A stretch of 64,000 nucleotides of DNA from JBBREP01 sp963716525 (GTDB lineage Bacteria > Actinomycetota > Acidimicrobiia > IMCC26256 > PALSA-610). The stretch lies in assembly GCA_963716525.1 (NCBI GenBank), contig OY970315.1, positions 806,001-870,000 on the forward strand. The letters are read 5' to 3'. Shown here piece after piece: positions 45,244 through 54,079 of the stretch (positions are counted from its first letter, which is position 1; each line of letters begins with the position of its first letter). The notes under the pieces were generated by a model. It made no database searches and was not told where the DNA came from. It saw nothing but the letters and a program-made list of their open reading frames with translations. The position numbers and the translations under genes are program-made.

Positions 45244-47799
45244 CACGGCGCGCCCACCAGCAACGGATCGACCGACTCCAACCACGCGGTGAATCGTTCG
45301 GACGGCAGCGGCCGGCTCACGAAATAGCCCTGGGCGATGTCGCAACCCATGTCCCGTAGCGCGTCCCAGGCACTCGCGGTCTCCACTCCTTCGGCCACGA
45401 CGCGCAACCCGAGATTGCGACCGAGATCGATGATCGAGCGGACGATGACCGCGTCGTTCTCGTCGTCGTGCATGTTCAACACGAACGACTTGTCGATCTT
45501 CACCTCGTCGACCGGCAGGCGCTTGAGGTACGACAACGACGAGTATCCGGTACCGAAGTCGTCGATCGCCAGCGTGACGCCCATCGACGAAAGGCGGTTC
45601 AACACGCGCATCGCGTATTCGGCGTCGGACATGACGCTCGTCTCGGTGATCTCGAGCACCAGCGTCGACGGACGGACACCCGATTCGGCGAGCGCGCGCG
45701 CGACGTCGCCCACAAGATCGGCGTCGAGCAGGCTGCGAGCCGACAGGTTGACCGCGACGGTCAGGTGTCGCCCCGCGCGCTCCATGCCTTCGATTGCGCG
45801 AGGGCGGTACGCAGCACGAACTCCGTCATCGGACCGATCAGACCCGTGCGCTCGGCGATCGGCACGAACTCGTCCGGCGGGATCAGGCCCTCCATCTCGT
45901 GCGGCCACCGCACGAGGGCCTCGACCCCGATCACGCGCCCGCTCGCCATGTCGACCTTCGGCTGGTAGTGCAGCTCGAGGCCGCCGCTGTCAATCACGCT
46001 GCGCAGCTCACCGACGAGCGCGAGCTTCCGGGGACTGTGCTCGTCGAGGTTCTCGCCGTAGATGGCCACGCCGACCGACGTGCTCTTCGCCGCGTACATC
46101 GCCACGTCGGCGCGCCGCAGGAGCGTCGAGGCGTCGCGGCCGTGCACCGGCGCCACGGCCACGCCGATCGACGCGCTCACCTCGAGGTCGAGATCCTGGT
46201 ACGAGAAGGAGCGTTGCAGCTCCTCGCGCATGCGGCGCGCCGTCGCCACCGCGTCATCGGGCATGACGTGACCCGGATCCAGCACGGCGAACTCGTCGCC
46301 GCCGAGTCGGGCGACAGTAACGCGCTCGCCGACCGCGCGCCGCAGCCGCCGGGCGACCTCCTGCAGGAGCAGATCGCCGGTTGCATGGCCGAGCGTGTCG
46401 TTGATCTCCTTGAACCGGTCAAGGTCGATGAGCATCACCGCGACAAGCGGGTCCGTCGGCCGCCGCCGTGCGAGCACGTCCGTCACGCGCTGCTGGAACA
46501 GCACGCGGTTCGGAAGCTTCGTGAGGTTGTCGTGCAGCGCATCGTGCCGCAACCGGTCCACGAGGCGCGCGTTCTGGAGCGTGATGCTCGTATGGGCGGC
46601 GATCGTCTCGAAGAGGCGCCCATCCTGCGCGTCGAACGTGGTCACGTCACCGAGGCGGTTCGCCACCGACAGGATGCCGAGCATCTTGTCGTCGGCGATC
46701 AGGGGGGCAACGATGCAGTCGCGCTGGCTGCGCTGGGCGAGGTGCGCCCGCACCTTGGGATCGCGGCCGTACTTCGGGCCCACGACCACGCGACCGTCGT
46801 CGAGGAGCGCGGTGAGCGAGGCATGGATCGACGGCTCGACACTGCGAACCGGCACATCGGAGTCGCCTTCGAGCACGATCCAGTCGATGCCGTGACCCTC
46901 GGCCGAGGGGAGCACCGCGAGCTCGGCGGTCTCGGCGCGGAGCATCCGGCGGGTCTGTGCGAGCACGTCGGCCACGATCTGCTCGGCGTCGCCCGAGCTG
47001 CGCACAGCTTGGGTGAACTCGTACAGCAGCTCCAGGCTCGCGTGCCGCTGCCGCAGCGACGCGTACTCGCGATACGCGATGCACAGCACCAGGCCGATTA
47101 CGGCGAGCAGCACACCGCCGCGCGCATCCACCCAGAGCACCGTCACCGCCACCAGGCCGATACACGCGTTGAAGATCGCGCCGGCCAGCGCCACGCTCAC
47201 CACAGCACGCAGCTGGCCCGTGTCGATCCGGTTCTGGTGTACCCAGATCACGACGCTCACGGTCACGACACTGACCGTCGCGGCCGCGACGGTCGCCACG
47301 ATCGCGGCAGCCCACAGTTGCGGTCCGGGCTCGAACGCGCGGCCCGTGATCGCGTTGAAGACGAGCAGCGCAACGCAGTCCTCGAGCGCGAAATGGCTCA
47401 GGTTGAAGACCAGCTTCAGCAGCGACTGGTGGCGGTGGAGCACGAGCACCGCCCCGGCGCCGACGAGCTGCGCGGTGACGAGGTGCCCGGGACTCGCGAA
47501 CACCAGCGCGAGCACGAGCGGGATCTCGTTGAGCGACACGGAGTGCCGCGTCGCGCCGGAACTCGATGTGGACGACCGTCAGCTCGGAGGCCGCATAGCC
47601 CGCGGCAAGCACCACCCACGGAACCGCGAGCGGTACCGGGTGACCGTGGAGGTGACGCACCCACGTCGCGTAGAGCAGTGCTGCGAGGCCGCCGACGAGC
47701 GCCGACAGCGCGAGCACGCGCCACTGCGCGTGCACGCGACGCGCGCGCGCGCGCGGGCGCCGCCGCGTCCATCGGAGGCCCCTGGGACTCGGAGTCCAC
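45243..47799 (-). CDS. Membrane GAF-GGDEF-EAL cyclic-di-GMP enzyme (three frame breaks)
   Basis: A predicted c-di-GMP synthase/phosphodiesterase of about 850 residues when frames are joined. The N-terminal half has several membrane helices; next a GAF domain (CIVAPLIADDKMLGILSVANRLG), a GGDEF domain with intact RLGGDEFAV, and an EAL domain with intact IGVEALVRW, EITET, DDFGTG, KIDKSF and VAEGVE. Both enzymatic sites look active. Breaks lie in a GC tract near 47738-47758, at about 47549 (one extra G) and near 45776-45782. The N-terminal start is uncertain because the GC tract falls there. Confidence 0.82.
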
Positions 47800-47925
47800 C
47801 TCCTCCCATCGACGGCCGGCGTCGGTTTCTGAGCTACCGCCACGCTGTGCGGTCGGCGCCGCGGCGGTGAGGCGACGGCAAGCCGACGACGATTGAGGTG
47901 GTGGACCGGCACCGCGAGCGGAGGC

Positions 47926-48339
47926 TCAGCCGACGAGGCGCCGGCCCGTGAGCACCAGCCCGTGGATGCGGATCCACTGTTGGCGCTCACCGCCTACCCA
48001 CGGCGTGACGAGCAGCGCGCGGGCGCGCTCGGACGCAGCATCGACCGCGTCGGTGACATCGTCGCCGACGCCGCGCGCAACGACGCTCCATGCGCACGAC
48101 GCGGGCGCATGCTCGAGCTCGTCGATCTCGAAGGCGACGCGGCGAAGGGTGGCCCCGCGCAGCTTCGTGCCACTGTCGGTGCGCACGACGATGCTGTCGC
48201 CGTCGAACGCGTAGTTCACCGGGAACACGTGCGGCTCGTCGTCGACCACGACCACCAACCGGCCCACTTCGTGGGCCGCGAGGAGGTTGCGGCATTCGGC
48301 CTCGGTCAGCTCCTGGAGCTCGGGTCCACGGGCGGTCAT
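47926..48339 (-). CDS. Pyridoxamine 5'-phosphate oxidase-like flavin/F420-binding protein
   Basis: A 137-residue split-barrel protein. LTEAECRNLLAAHEVGRLVVVVDDEPHVFPVNYAFDGDSIVVRT is the typical N-terminal half, and VAFEIDELEHAPASCAWSVVARGVGDDV the conserved centre of this group (related to nitroimidazole-resistance-type proteins). The cofactor (FMN or F420) and substrate are not determinable. It diverges from the enoyl-CoA hydratase gene 70 bp away. Confidence 0.85.
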   Translation of the reverse strand: MTARGPELQELTEAECRNLLAAHEVGRLVVVVDDEPHVFPVNYAFDGDSIVVRTDSGTKLRGATLRRVAFEIDELEHAPASCAWSVVARGVGDDVTDAVDAASERARALLVTPWVGGERQQWIRIHGLVLTGRRLVG

Positions 48340-48409
48340 CGCGACCTGCACCGTAGCTGCGCCAGGCCCCGTCTTGCGCGCCGGACCGCCTGTGTCGAGA
48401 CTGCATCCG

Positions 48410-49363
48410 ATGGCCGACAGCGAACCGGTGCCCGTGGAGCCGGTACTCGTGGAGCCGGTACTCGTGGAGCCGGTACTCGTGGAGCCGGTACTCGTGGAGA
48501 AGGAGCGAGGCCGCGCCCGCATCGTGCTGAACCGACCCGAACGGCACAACGCCATCGGCGGCCGGATGTCGCGCCTCATCCACGACGCGTTGTGGGACGC
48601 CGACGCCGATGACGACGTGCACGCCATCGTCATCAAGGGCAACGGGCCGAGCTTCTGCGCGGGGGCCGACCTTCGCGGCTACGAGACCTCTCCCGAGCGG
48701 TCGGGGCGCAGTGGTACCCGCCACATCGACGACGACATCTGGCAGATCGAACAGGGCCAGCGGCGCGATCTCGCCTTCTTCGACATCCACAAGCCTGTGA
48801 TCGCCCAGGTGCACGGCCACTGCCTCGCGCTCGGGACGGTCATGGCGTTCTATTGCGACATGGTGATTGCCGCCGACGACGCTCGTATCGGCTTCCCGCC
48901 GTCGCGCAATCTCGGAGCGACACCGTCGATGATGTGGCTGTACCACTGCGGCCCGCAGTGGGCGAAGCGCCTCTTGCTCACCGGCGACACCATCAGCGGT
49001 GCGGACGCCGCGGCGATCGGGCTCGCGCTGAAATCGGTACCTGCCGGCGAGCTCGAGCGCGAGGTGGAAGGACTGCTCGACCGGCTCGCGCTGATCGACC
49101 ACCACCTGCTCGCGGCGAACAAGCGCATCGTGAACCTCGGCCTCGAGCTCATCGGTGCGCGCACCCTGCAACGGCTAGCAGCCGAGAACGACGCACGCGC
49201 CCATCTCGCGCCCGGCACCAGCGCGTACTACCGCGACGTGGCGGAGATGGGGCTCACCGCCGCGCTGAAGCACCGCGACGAGCCGTTCGGCGACGGTCGC
49301 GCGCGGGTGCACGGACCCGACGTCTCCGACGAGCAGGGCCGGCTCTCCGATCGGGCGGACTGA
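48410..49363 (+). CDS. Enoyl-CoA hydratase/isomerase family protein
   Basis: A 317-residue crotonase-fold enzyme. The oxyanion-hole segments are GNGPSFCAGADLRG and HGHCLALGTVMAFYCDMVIAADDARIGFP. The residues near the usual second Glu (PPSRNLGATPSMMWLYH) differ from classical hydratases, so the reaction is open. The N-terminus carries a PVLVE repeat encoded by five 15-bp units, placed before the first conserved strand (GRARIVLNRPERHNAI). The stop overlaps the next gene's start (TGATG). Confidence 0.87.
   Translation: MADSEPVPVEPVLVEPVLVEPVLVEPVLVEKERGRARIVLNRPERHNAIGGRMSRLIHDALWDADADDDVHAIVIKGNGPSFCAGADLRGYETSPERSGRSGTRHIDDDIWQIEQGQRRDLAFFDIHKPVIAQVHGHCLALGTVMAFYCDMVIAADDARIGFPPSRNLGATPSMMWLYHCGPQWAKRLLLTGDTISGADAAAIGLALKSVPAGELEREVEGLLDRLALIDHHLLAANKRIVNLGLELIGARTLQRLAAENDARAHLAPGTSAYYRDVAEMGLTAALKHRDEPFGDGRARVHGPDVSDEQGRLSDRAD
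48428..48502. repeat. Five-copy 15-bp repeat at the enoyl-CoA hydratase 5' end
   Basis: Units begin at 48428, 48443, 48458, 48473 and 48488; the core is GTACTCGTGGAGCCG, three copies exact. The first has GTGCCC and the last ends GAGAAG. The translation is repeated PVLVE. In-frame 15-bp expansion at a gene boundary mirrors the ahpE case. Confidence 0.95.
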
Positions 49364-50532
49364 TGGCGCTGCGCACCCCGATCTGCGACCGCCTCGGCAT
49401 CGACGTGCCGATCCTGCTGGCCGGCATGGGCCAGGCCGCGACGCCCGCGCTCGCTGCGGCCGTGTCCAACGCCGGCGGCCTCGGTGTGCTGGGCGGCACC
49501 GGCTGCTCACCGACGCAGCTGCGTGCGTGGATCCGGGAGACTCGCGAGCGCACCAGCCGCCCGTTCGGCGTCGACACGATCCTGCCGGCGTCGGTGCGGC
49601 GAGCGGCCCGCGACGGCATGCCCGGCACGCGGCCCGCCGACGACGTGCTCGCGGAGCACACCGCGTTCGCGTCGGAGTTCATGCGGCGTGAACGCCTCAC
49701 CGCGGCGAGCCGGGCCGACATCGCCGCCGCGATGGGCGTCGATCTCGACCCCGGCGGCCCGCCGCCGCTGACCCAGGCGTTCTTCGACGCGCAGATGGAG
49801 GTGGTGCTCGACGAGCGGGTGCCGGTGTACGCCGCCGGCCTCGGGAACCCGGCACCGTGGATCGACCGGCTCCGCGCCAACGGCACGTTCGTGATCTCGG
49901 TCGTCGGATCGGTGCGCCACGTGGCCGGCGCGCTCGACGCCGGCGTCGACGCGATCGTGGCCCAGGGCAGCGACGGTGGCGGCCATCACGCGCCGATCGG
50001 CACGATGGCGCTCGTGCCGCAGGTGGTCGACGCGTGCCTCGGACCGCCGTCGACGCCGGTGCTCGCCGCCGGCGCAATCGCCGACGGCCGCGGGCTCGCG
50101 GCCGCCATCATGCTCGGCGCGCAAGGCGTGTGGGTGGGCACCGCGTTCCTCGCCACGCACGAGTCGGGTGTGCCCGAGTACCAGAAGCACGCCCTCATCG
50201 AGGCTGGCGCGTCGAGCACGCACGTGTCGGCCGCAGTCACGGGCAAGCCCGCGCGCTTCTTGCGCGGGTCGTGGACCGAGGCGTGGGAGCAGTCCGGACG
50301 CAGCGCCCTGCCGATGCCGTGGCAGACGGTGGTGGCCGGTCCGGTGATGGGCGCGGCCGCCGTCGCCGAGCGCGCCGACGTGAACCCCGGCATCGCCGGG
50401 CAGGGCGTCGGCCTCGTGCACGCGATCCGCCCGGCCGCGGAGGTCGTGCGCACCATGGCCGACGAGGCCGAGACCTGCCTGCGCGCCGGCTGCCGCATTG
50501 TCGCGGGCTCAGCAAGCGCGCGCACGCGATGA
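49363..50532 (+). CDS. Nitronate monooxygenase-family flavoprotein
   Basis: A TIM-barrel FMN protein of 389 residues. It has PILLAGMGQAATPALAAAVSNAGGLGVLGG at the N-terminus, the catalytic His region QGSDGGGHH, and the phosphate-binding part LAAGAIADGRGLAAAIMLGAQGVWVGTAFLAT. The family includes nitronate monooxygenases and enoyl reductase-like proteins, so oxidation of alkyl nitronates is only one option. It is coupled to the hydratase before it and to the aquaporin gene after it (ATGA). Confidence 0.85.
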   Translation: MALRTPICDRLGIDVPILLAGMGQAATPALAAAVSNAGGLGVLGGTGCSPTQLRAWIRETRERTSRPFGVDTILPASVRRAARDGMPGTRPADDVLAEHTAFASEFMRRERLTAASRADIAAAMGVDLDPGGPPPLTQAFFDAQMEVVLDERVPVYAAGLGNPAPWIDRLRANGTFVISVVGSVRHVAGALDAGVDAIVAQGSDGGGHHAPIGTMALVPQVVDACLGPPSTPVLAAGAIADGRGLAAAIMLGAQGVWVGTAFLATHESGVPEYQKHALIEAGASSTHVSAAVTGKPARFLRGSWTEAWEQSGRSALPMPWQTVVAGPVMGAAAVAERADVNPGIAGQGVGLVHAIRPAAEVVRTMADEAETCLRAGCRIVAGSASARTR

Positions 50533-51423
50533 CCGACAACAACACCGGGAGGAACGAGCACGACCGCGCGTCGGCGGCACTCGCGCGGTCGCTCGGCTAT
50601 CCGGCCGGGTATTTCGCCGAGCGGCGCGCATTCCTCGAGGACGCGAACGAATGGCGGCGGCTGTTCGCCGAGTGGCTCGGCACGTTCTTCCTCGTGCTCG
50701 TCGCCGCCGGCGCGCCGATGGTGGCGGCTCGCCTCCCCGATCATGCGCTCTCGCCCGGCACCCAGGCGGCACTGCCCGGCTTCGTCGTCACCGTGGTGAT
50801 CCTCTCGATGGGCGCGGTGTCGGGCGCGCATCTGAACCCGGTCGTCACGCTCGCGTTCACGCTGCGCCGCGACTTCCTGTGGCGCCGCGTGCCCGGCTAC
50901 GTGCTCGCGCAGCTCGTCGGCGCCGTCACCGCCGTGGCGCTGCTTGCCGGGCTCGTGGGCCAGCAGGGCGTCGCGGGAGCAACGCTGCCGGGGCCCGGCA
51001 TCGGCACCGCCGCCGCGCTCGGGTTCGAGGCCGTGCTCACCCTCGGGCTCGTCACCGTCATCCTCGGCACGTCGTCGGGCGCGCAGAACGTCGGCCCGCT
51101 GAACGCGATCGGGGTCGGTGCATATATCGCGCTCGCCGGCGCCTGGGCGGCCCCAGTGACCGGCGCGTCGATGAACCCGGCGCGCTCGCTCGGGCCGCAG
51201 CTCCTATTCGGCGAATGGCACCTGTGGTGGCTCTACGAGGTCGCGCCGCTCGCCGGCGCGGTCGTCGCGGTGGCGTTCGCGTTCGTGCTGCGCGGTGCCG
51301 GGGGCGGGTTCTACGGCCGGCGCGCGGCGCAGGGCGCGCTCGGGCTGGCTGTGGGAGCCCGGCCCCGTCAACTACGAGCCGCCCACGACGCCCGAAGCCG
51401 CACCTCCGCCCGAAGGACACTGA
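50529..51423 (+). CDS. MIP-family aquaporin (frame break near the C-terminus)
   Basis: A six-helix channel of 297 residues when repaired. The two pore loops are SGAHLNPVVT, with NPV replacing the usual first NPA, and GASMNPARSLGP. The changed first motif and wide-family sequence leave water versus small-solute selectivity open. In the GGG run at 51342-51344, removing one G turns the tail into ALGWLWEPGPVNYEPP and ends at TGA 51421-51423. Without this the frame would run 130 bp into the convergent thiolase gene. Confidence 0.85.
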
Positions 51424-51439
51424 GGCAGTCGCCGCGCCG

Positions 51440-52612
51440 TCAACCGGAGGTGAGCAGCGCGCCCGTGCGGCTCGAGGTGACGAGGATCGTGCGTGCGCCG
51501 GGCACCTGGTTGACCGCCTCTCCGCGGAGCTGGCGCACCGCTTCGAGCACGAGGTTGAGCCCGTGGATGTAGCCCTCACCGATCAGCCCGCCGTTCGTGT
51601 TCGTGGGCAGAGCCCCGCCAATGGCGAGGTTGCCGCCGGCCACGAAATCCTTGGCCTCACCGAACCCACAGAAGCCGAGCGCTTCGAGCTGCATCAGCAG
51701 CAGCGGCGAGAACGCGTCGTAGATCATCGCCGCGTCGATCTCATCGCGCGCGATCCCGAATCCGTCGAACAGGCGGCACGCGAGCGCGACGGAACCCTCC
51801 ATCACCGCGACGTTTGCCAGGTAGTGGTCGGACGCGATCTCCTGCTCGAACAGGCCTGCACCCGCGGCCGCGGCGATCGTGACGGGCGTCGCGATGAGGT
51901 CACGGGCGCGCTCTGCAGCGGTGATCACGAGCGCCACCGAGCCGTCGGTCTCCTGGCAGCAATCGAACAACCGGATGCACGGCTCGGCGATCCAGCGCGA
52001 CGACTGGTGATCGTCGAGCGTGATCGGGTTGCCGTAGCCCCAGGCAGCCGGGTTCGTGGCCGCATACGCACGCAGCTGCACCACGGCGCGGCCGAAGTCG
52101 GCGCTCGTGACGCCGTACTCGTGCATGTAGCGCGTGCAGTTGAACGAGAACCACGACGCCGGCGTGAGCACGCCGAACGGCATGCACCACTGCATCGCGG
52201 TGGTACCCGAATGCGCCGATGTCGGCGCGGGTGCCGTCTTCGCGGCGCCGAAGCGGGTGGCGCCGGAGCGGGCCCGGATCGCGCGATACGCCACCACCGT
52301 GCCGGCCGCGCCGCTCGCCACCGCGGTCGCCGCGTGGAGGAGCACGCCCATCGACCCACCCCCGCCGTAGGGGATCCGGCTCGAGTAAGCAATCTCTCGG
52401 ATGCCCAGCGACCGCACGAGCTCCGATTCCTCCACCGGGTCGATCGTGTAGCTCACGAGACCGTCCACGTCGGCGGGTTCCAAGCCGGCGTCGCGCAGCG
52501 CGGCGCGGACCGACTCGCACGCGAGCTGCAACTCGGTGCGCCCGGCATCGCGCGAGAACTCGGTGGCGCCCACGCCGGCGATCGCCGTGCGACCCGCGAA
52601 GCCCGCGGTCAC
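51440..52612 (-). CDS. Thiolase-like lipid-transfer protein (Ltp2/SCP-x type)
   Basis: A 390-residue thiolase-superfamily enzyme without the classic first-cysteine motif, as in Ltp2-type aldolases. Conserved segments are IAGVGATEFSRDAGRTELQLA, MIYDAFSPLLLMQLEALGFC and LPTNTNGGLIGEGYIHGLN. With a DUF35 protein directly upstream (GTGA overlap), the pair matches the Ltp2-ChsH2-type retro-aldolases of sterol side-chain degradation, though other acyl substrates are possible. Confidence 0.85.
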   Translation of the reverse strand: MTAGFAGRTAIAGVGATEFSRDAGRTELQLACESVRAALRDAGLEPADVDGLVSYTIDPVEESELVRSLGIREIAYSSRIPYGGGGSMGVLLHAATAVASGAAGTVVAYRAIRARSGATRFGAAKTAPAPTSAHSGTTAMQWCMPFGVLTPASWFSFNCTRYMHEYGVTSADFGRAVVQLRAYAATNPAAWGYGNPITLDDHQSSRWIAEPCIRLFDCCQETDGSVALVITAAERARDLIATPVTIAAAAGAGLFEQEIASDHYLANVAVMEGSVALACRLFDGFGIARDEIDAAMIYDAFSPLLLMQLEALGFCGFGEAKDFVAGGNLAIGGALPTNTNGGLIGEGYIHGLNLVLEAVRQLRGEAVNQVPGARTILVTSSRTGALLTSG

Positions 52613-53034
52613 GCGACTGCTCCCGGCCGGAACACGGGCACCATTCCCCCGCCGGCAGTCGGCGCGAACGTCACCTGCAACGGCATACCGATGCAGATCT
52701 CATCGGGCTGCACCTCGACGAGATTGGTCACGATGCGCACACCCTCATCGAGATCGACGAGCGCGGCGAGCACCGGGTAGTCGAACGCCGGATGCCGGGG
52801 ATGGTGCAGGATGCCGTAGCTGTACAACGTGCCCCGGCCCGACAGCACGCGCGGTTCGGCGCGCAGCGAACCGCACTCCGGGCACATCGGGCGTGGCGGA
52901 TGGCGCAGCCGCCCGCAATCGGCGCACGCCTCCGCGACGAGCCTGCCCTGAGCGGCCGCGTCCCAGAAGATCGCGCTGTCGTCGGTGACAGCCGGTGCGG
53001 GCCGCCGTACATCGTCCTCGAGCACGCGCGACAT
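52609..53034 (-). CDS. DUF35 OB-fold/zinc-ribbon partner of the thiolase
   Basis: A 141-residue DUF35 protein. The zinc-ribbon cysteines are in CADCGRLRHPPRPMCPECG, followed by the OB-fold (GTLYSYGILHHPRHPAFDYPVLAALVDLDEGVRIVTNLV). DUF35 proteins bind and activate thiolase-like partners. The ATG at 53034 overlaps the operator-like dyad, whose TACTAT could serve as a -10; a leaderless transcript starting near GTG 53025 is therefore a reasonable alternative start. Confidence 0.88.
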   Translation of the reverse strand: MSRVLEDDVRRPAPAVTDDSAIFWDAAAQGRLVAEACADCGRLRHPPRPMCPECGSLRAEPRVLSGRGTLYSYGILHHPRHPAFDYPVLAALVDLDEGVRIVTNLVEVQPDEICIGMPLQVTFAPTAGGGMVPVFRPGAVA

Positions 53035-53047
53035 AGTAACTGCTAGG
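53032..53047 (-). promoter_or_regulatory. Operator-like dyad, site 1 (DUF35-thiolase)
   Basis: CATAGTAACTGCTAGG on the plus strand. On the minus strand it contains TACTAT (53038-53033), a good -10 element, directly at the DUF35 start. The same 16 bp, with six more flanking bases, recur exactly at 56651. Confidence 0.65.
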
Positions 53048-53068
53048 GGCACGCTCGGCGACGAAGGG

Positions 53069-54052
53069 TCAGCCGCACGCGGGGTCGCGCAGCGTGCCGC
53101 CGGTGGCGACCGCGACCACTGCCGCCACCTTCGGATGCGTCGCGATTACTGCCCAATCACGGCCCACGACCGCCTGAACGGTGCCGGACGTGGTGCACAA
53201 CATCGTGGCTTCGGTGGTGACGAAGCGATCCCGCGACACCGTGCGGGAAGAGAACGCCGCGATCCACACCGTGGAGCTTGCAGGACCGGTGCACTGCGCG
53301 TACGCGGCGGGCAGACGGTGCGCGTACTGCGGGTTGCGTGCGTACTCACTGCGGTCGAGGAGCATGAAGCCGCGGCACCCATCGGTGCGCCGCGCCGCGA
53401 TTTCGTGGGCGATGCGTTGGGCGGTCGCCTCGGCCGGGGTCTCCCAGTCGATCGGCACTGCCCCTGCGCACGCCGCGCCCTGGTACCCGCCGTGCAGTCC
53501 GGCCGCGACCTGCCGGGCCGACCACTCGCTGCCGAGCTGCATCGCCCAGGTGCCTCCGACCGCCCAGTGCAAGCCGGGCAGGTCGGCGTGCGCCGCCTTC
53601 GCGCGCCGGCAGAGCGTGCCCGTCCGGACAGTCACCCAGTTCGCGCGCACCGTTGCACTGGGGAACACGCTCAGCTCGGCGACGTCGCCGTTCACCGTAC
53701 AGTCGGCGACTGCGAGCGGCACCTGCAGGCGCAGGCGTTGCATCGCCTGGGCGTACGCCGGGCGCGGCAGGAGGCCGGGCTCGGTGCACTGCCCCGGTAG
53801 CGCGCGTGCGACGCGCACCGCCAAGGTGCGCAGCTGGGACGTCGCGCCAGGGTCCCATTGGGCCGAGACGGGCCGCGACGAAGTTGTCGGCGCCGCGCCG
53901 CCGGTGCGAGCCGGGCGGCTGCCGCAGGCCGAGAGCGCGACCACGGTGGCGAGCACGCCGAGCGCGGGCCAGAGTTGGGTGACATCGGCGCGACGATCGC
54001 GTCGCGAAGGCGTGCACGCACAGCGAGCGCGCGCATGGCCGCTGGTGCTCAT
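53069..54052 (-). CDS. Uncharacterised secreted lipoprotein
   Basis: A 327-residue protein with a basic N-terminus, hydrophobic segment and lipobox LSAC before GSRPARTG. The mature part is rich in cysteines at conserved-looking spacing (CTEPG, ADCTVNG, TLCRR, AACAG, DGCRG, AQCTG, LCTTS, PACG), suggesting disulfide bonds. It recalls the septum-formation type of actinomycete surface protein, but I do not make that call firmly. It is divergent from another lipoprotein gene with only 27 bp between them. Confidence 0.7.
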   Translation of the reverse strand: MSTSGHARARCACTPSRRDRRADVTQLWPALGVLATVVALSACGSRPARTGGAAPTTSSRPVSAQWDPGATSQLRTLAVRVARALPGQCTEPGLLPRPAYAQAMQRLRLQVPLAVADCTVNGDVAELSVFPSATVRANWVTVRTGTLCRRAKAAHADLPGLHWAVGGTWAMQLGSEWSARQVAAGLHGGYQGAACAGAVPIDWETPAEATAQRIAHEIAARRTDGCRGFMLLDRSEYARNPQYAHRLPAAYAQCTGPASSTVWIAAFSSRTVSRDRFVTTEATMLCTTSGTVQAVVGRDWAVIATHPKVAAVVAVATGGTLRDPACG

Positions 54053-54079
54053 CGCATTGCGCCGCGCGACGATGACCAC

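Noticed and set aside
50529..51572. Aquaporin extended to 51572
   Set aside because: The tail after 51345 is arginine-rich shadow sequence overlapping the thiolase gene; the one-base correction gives a natural tail and stop at 51423.
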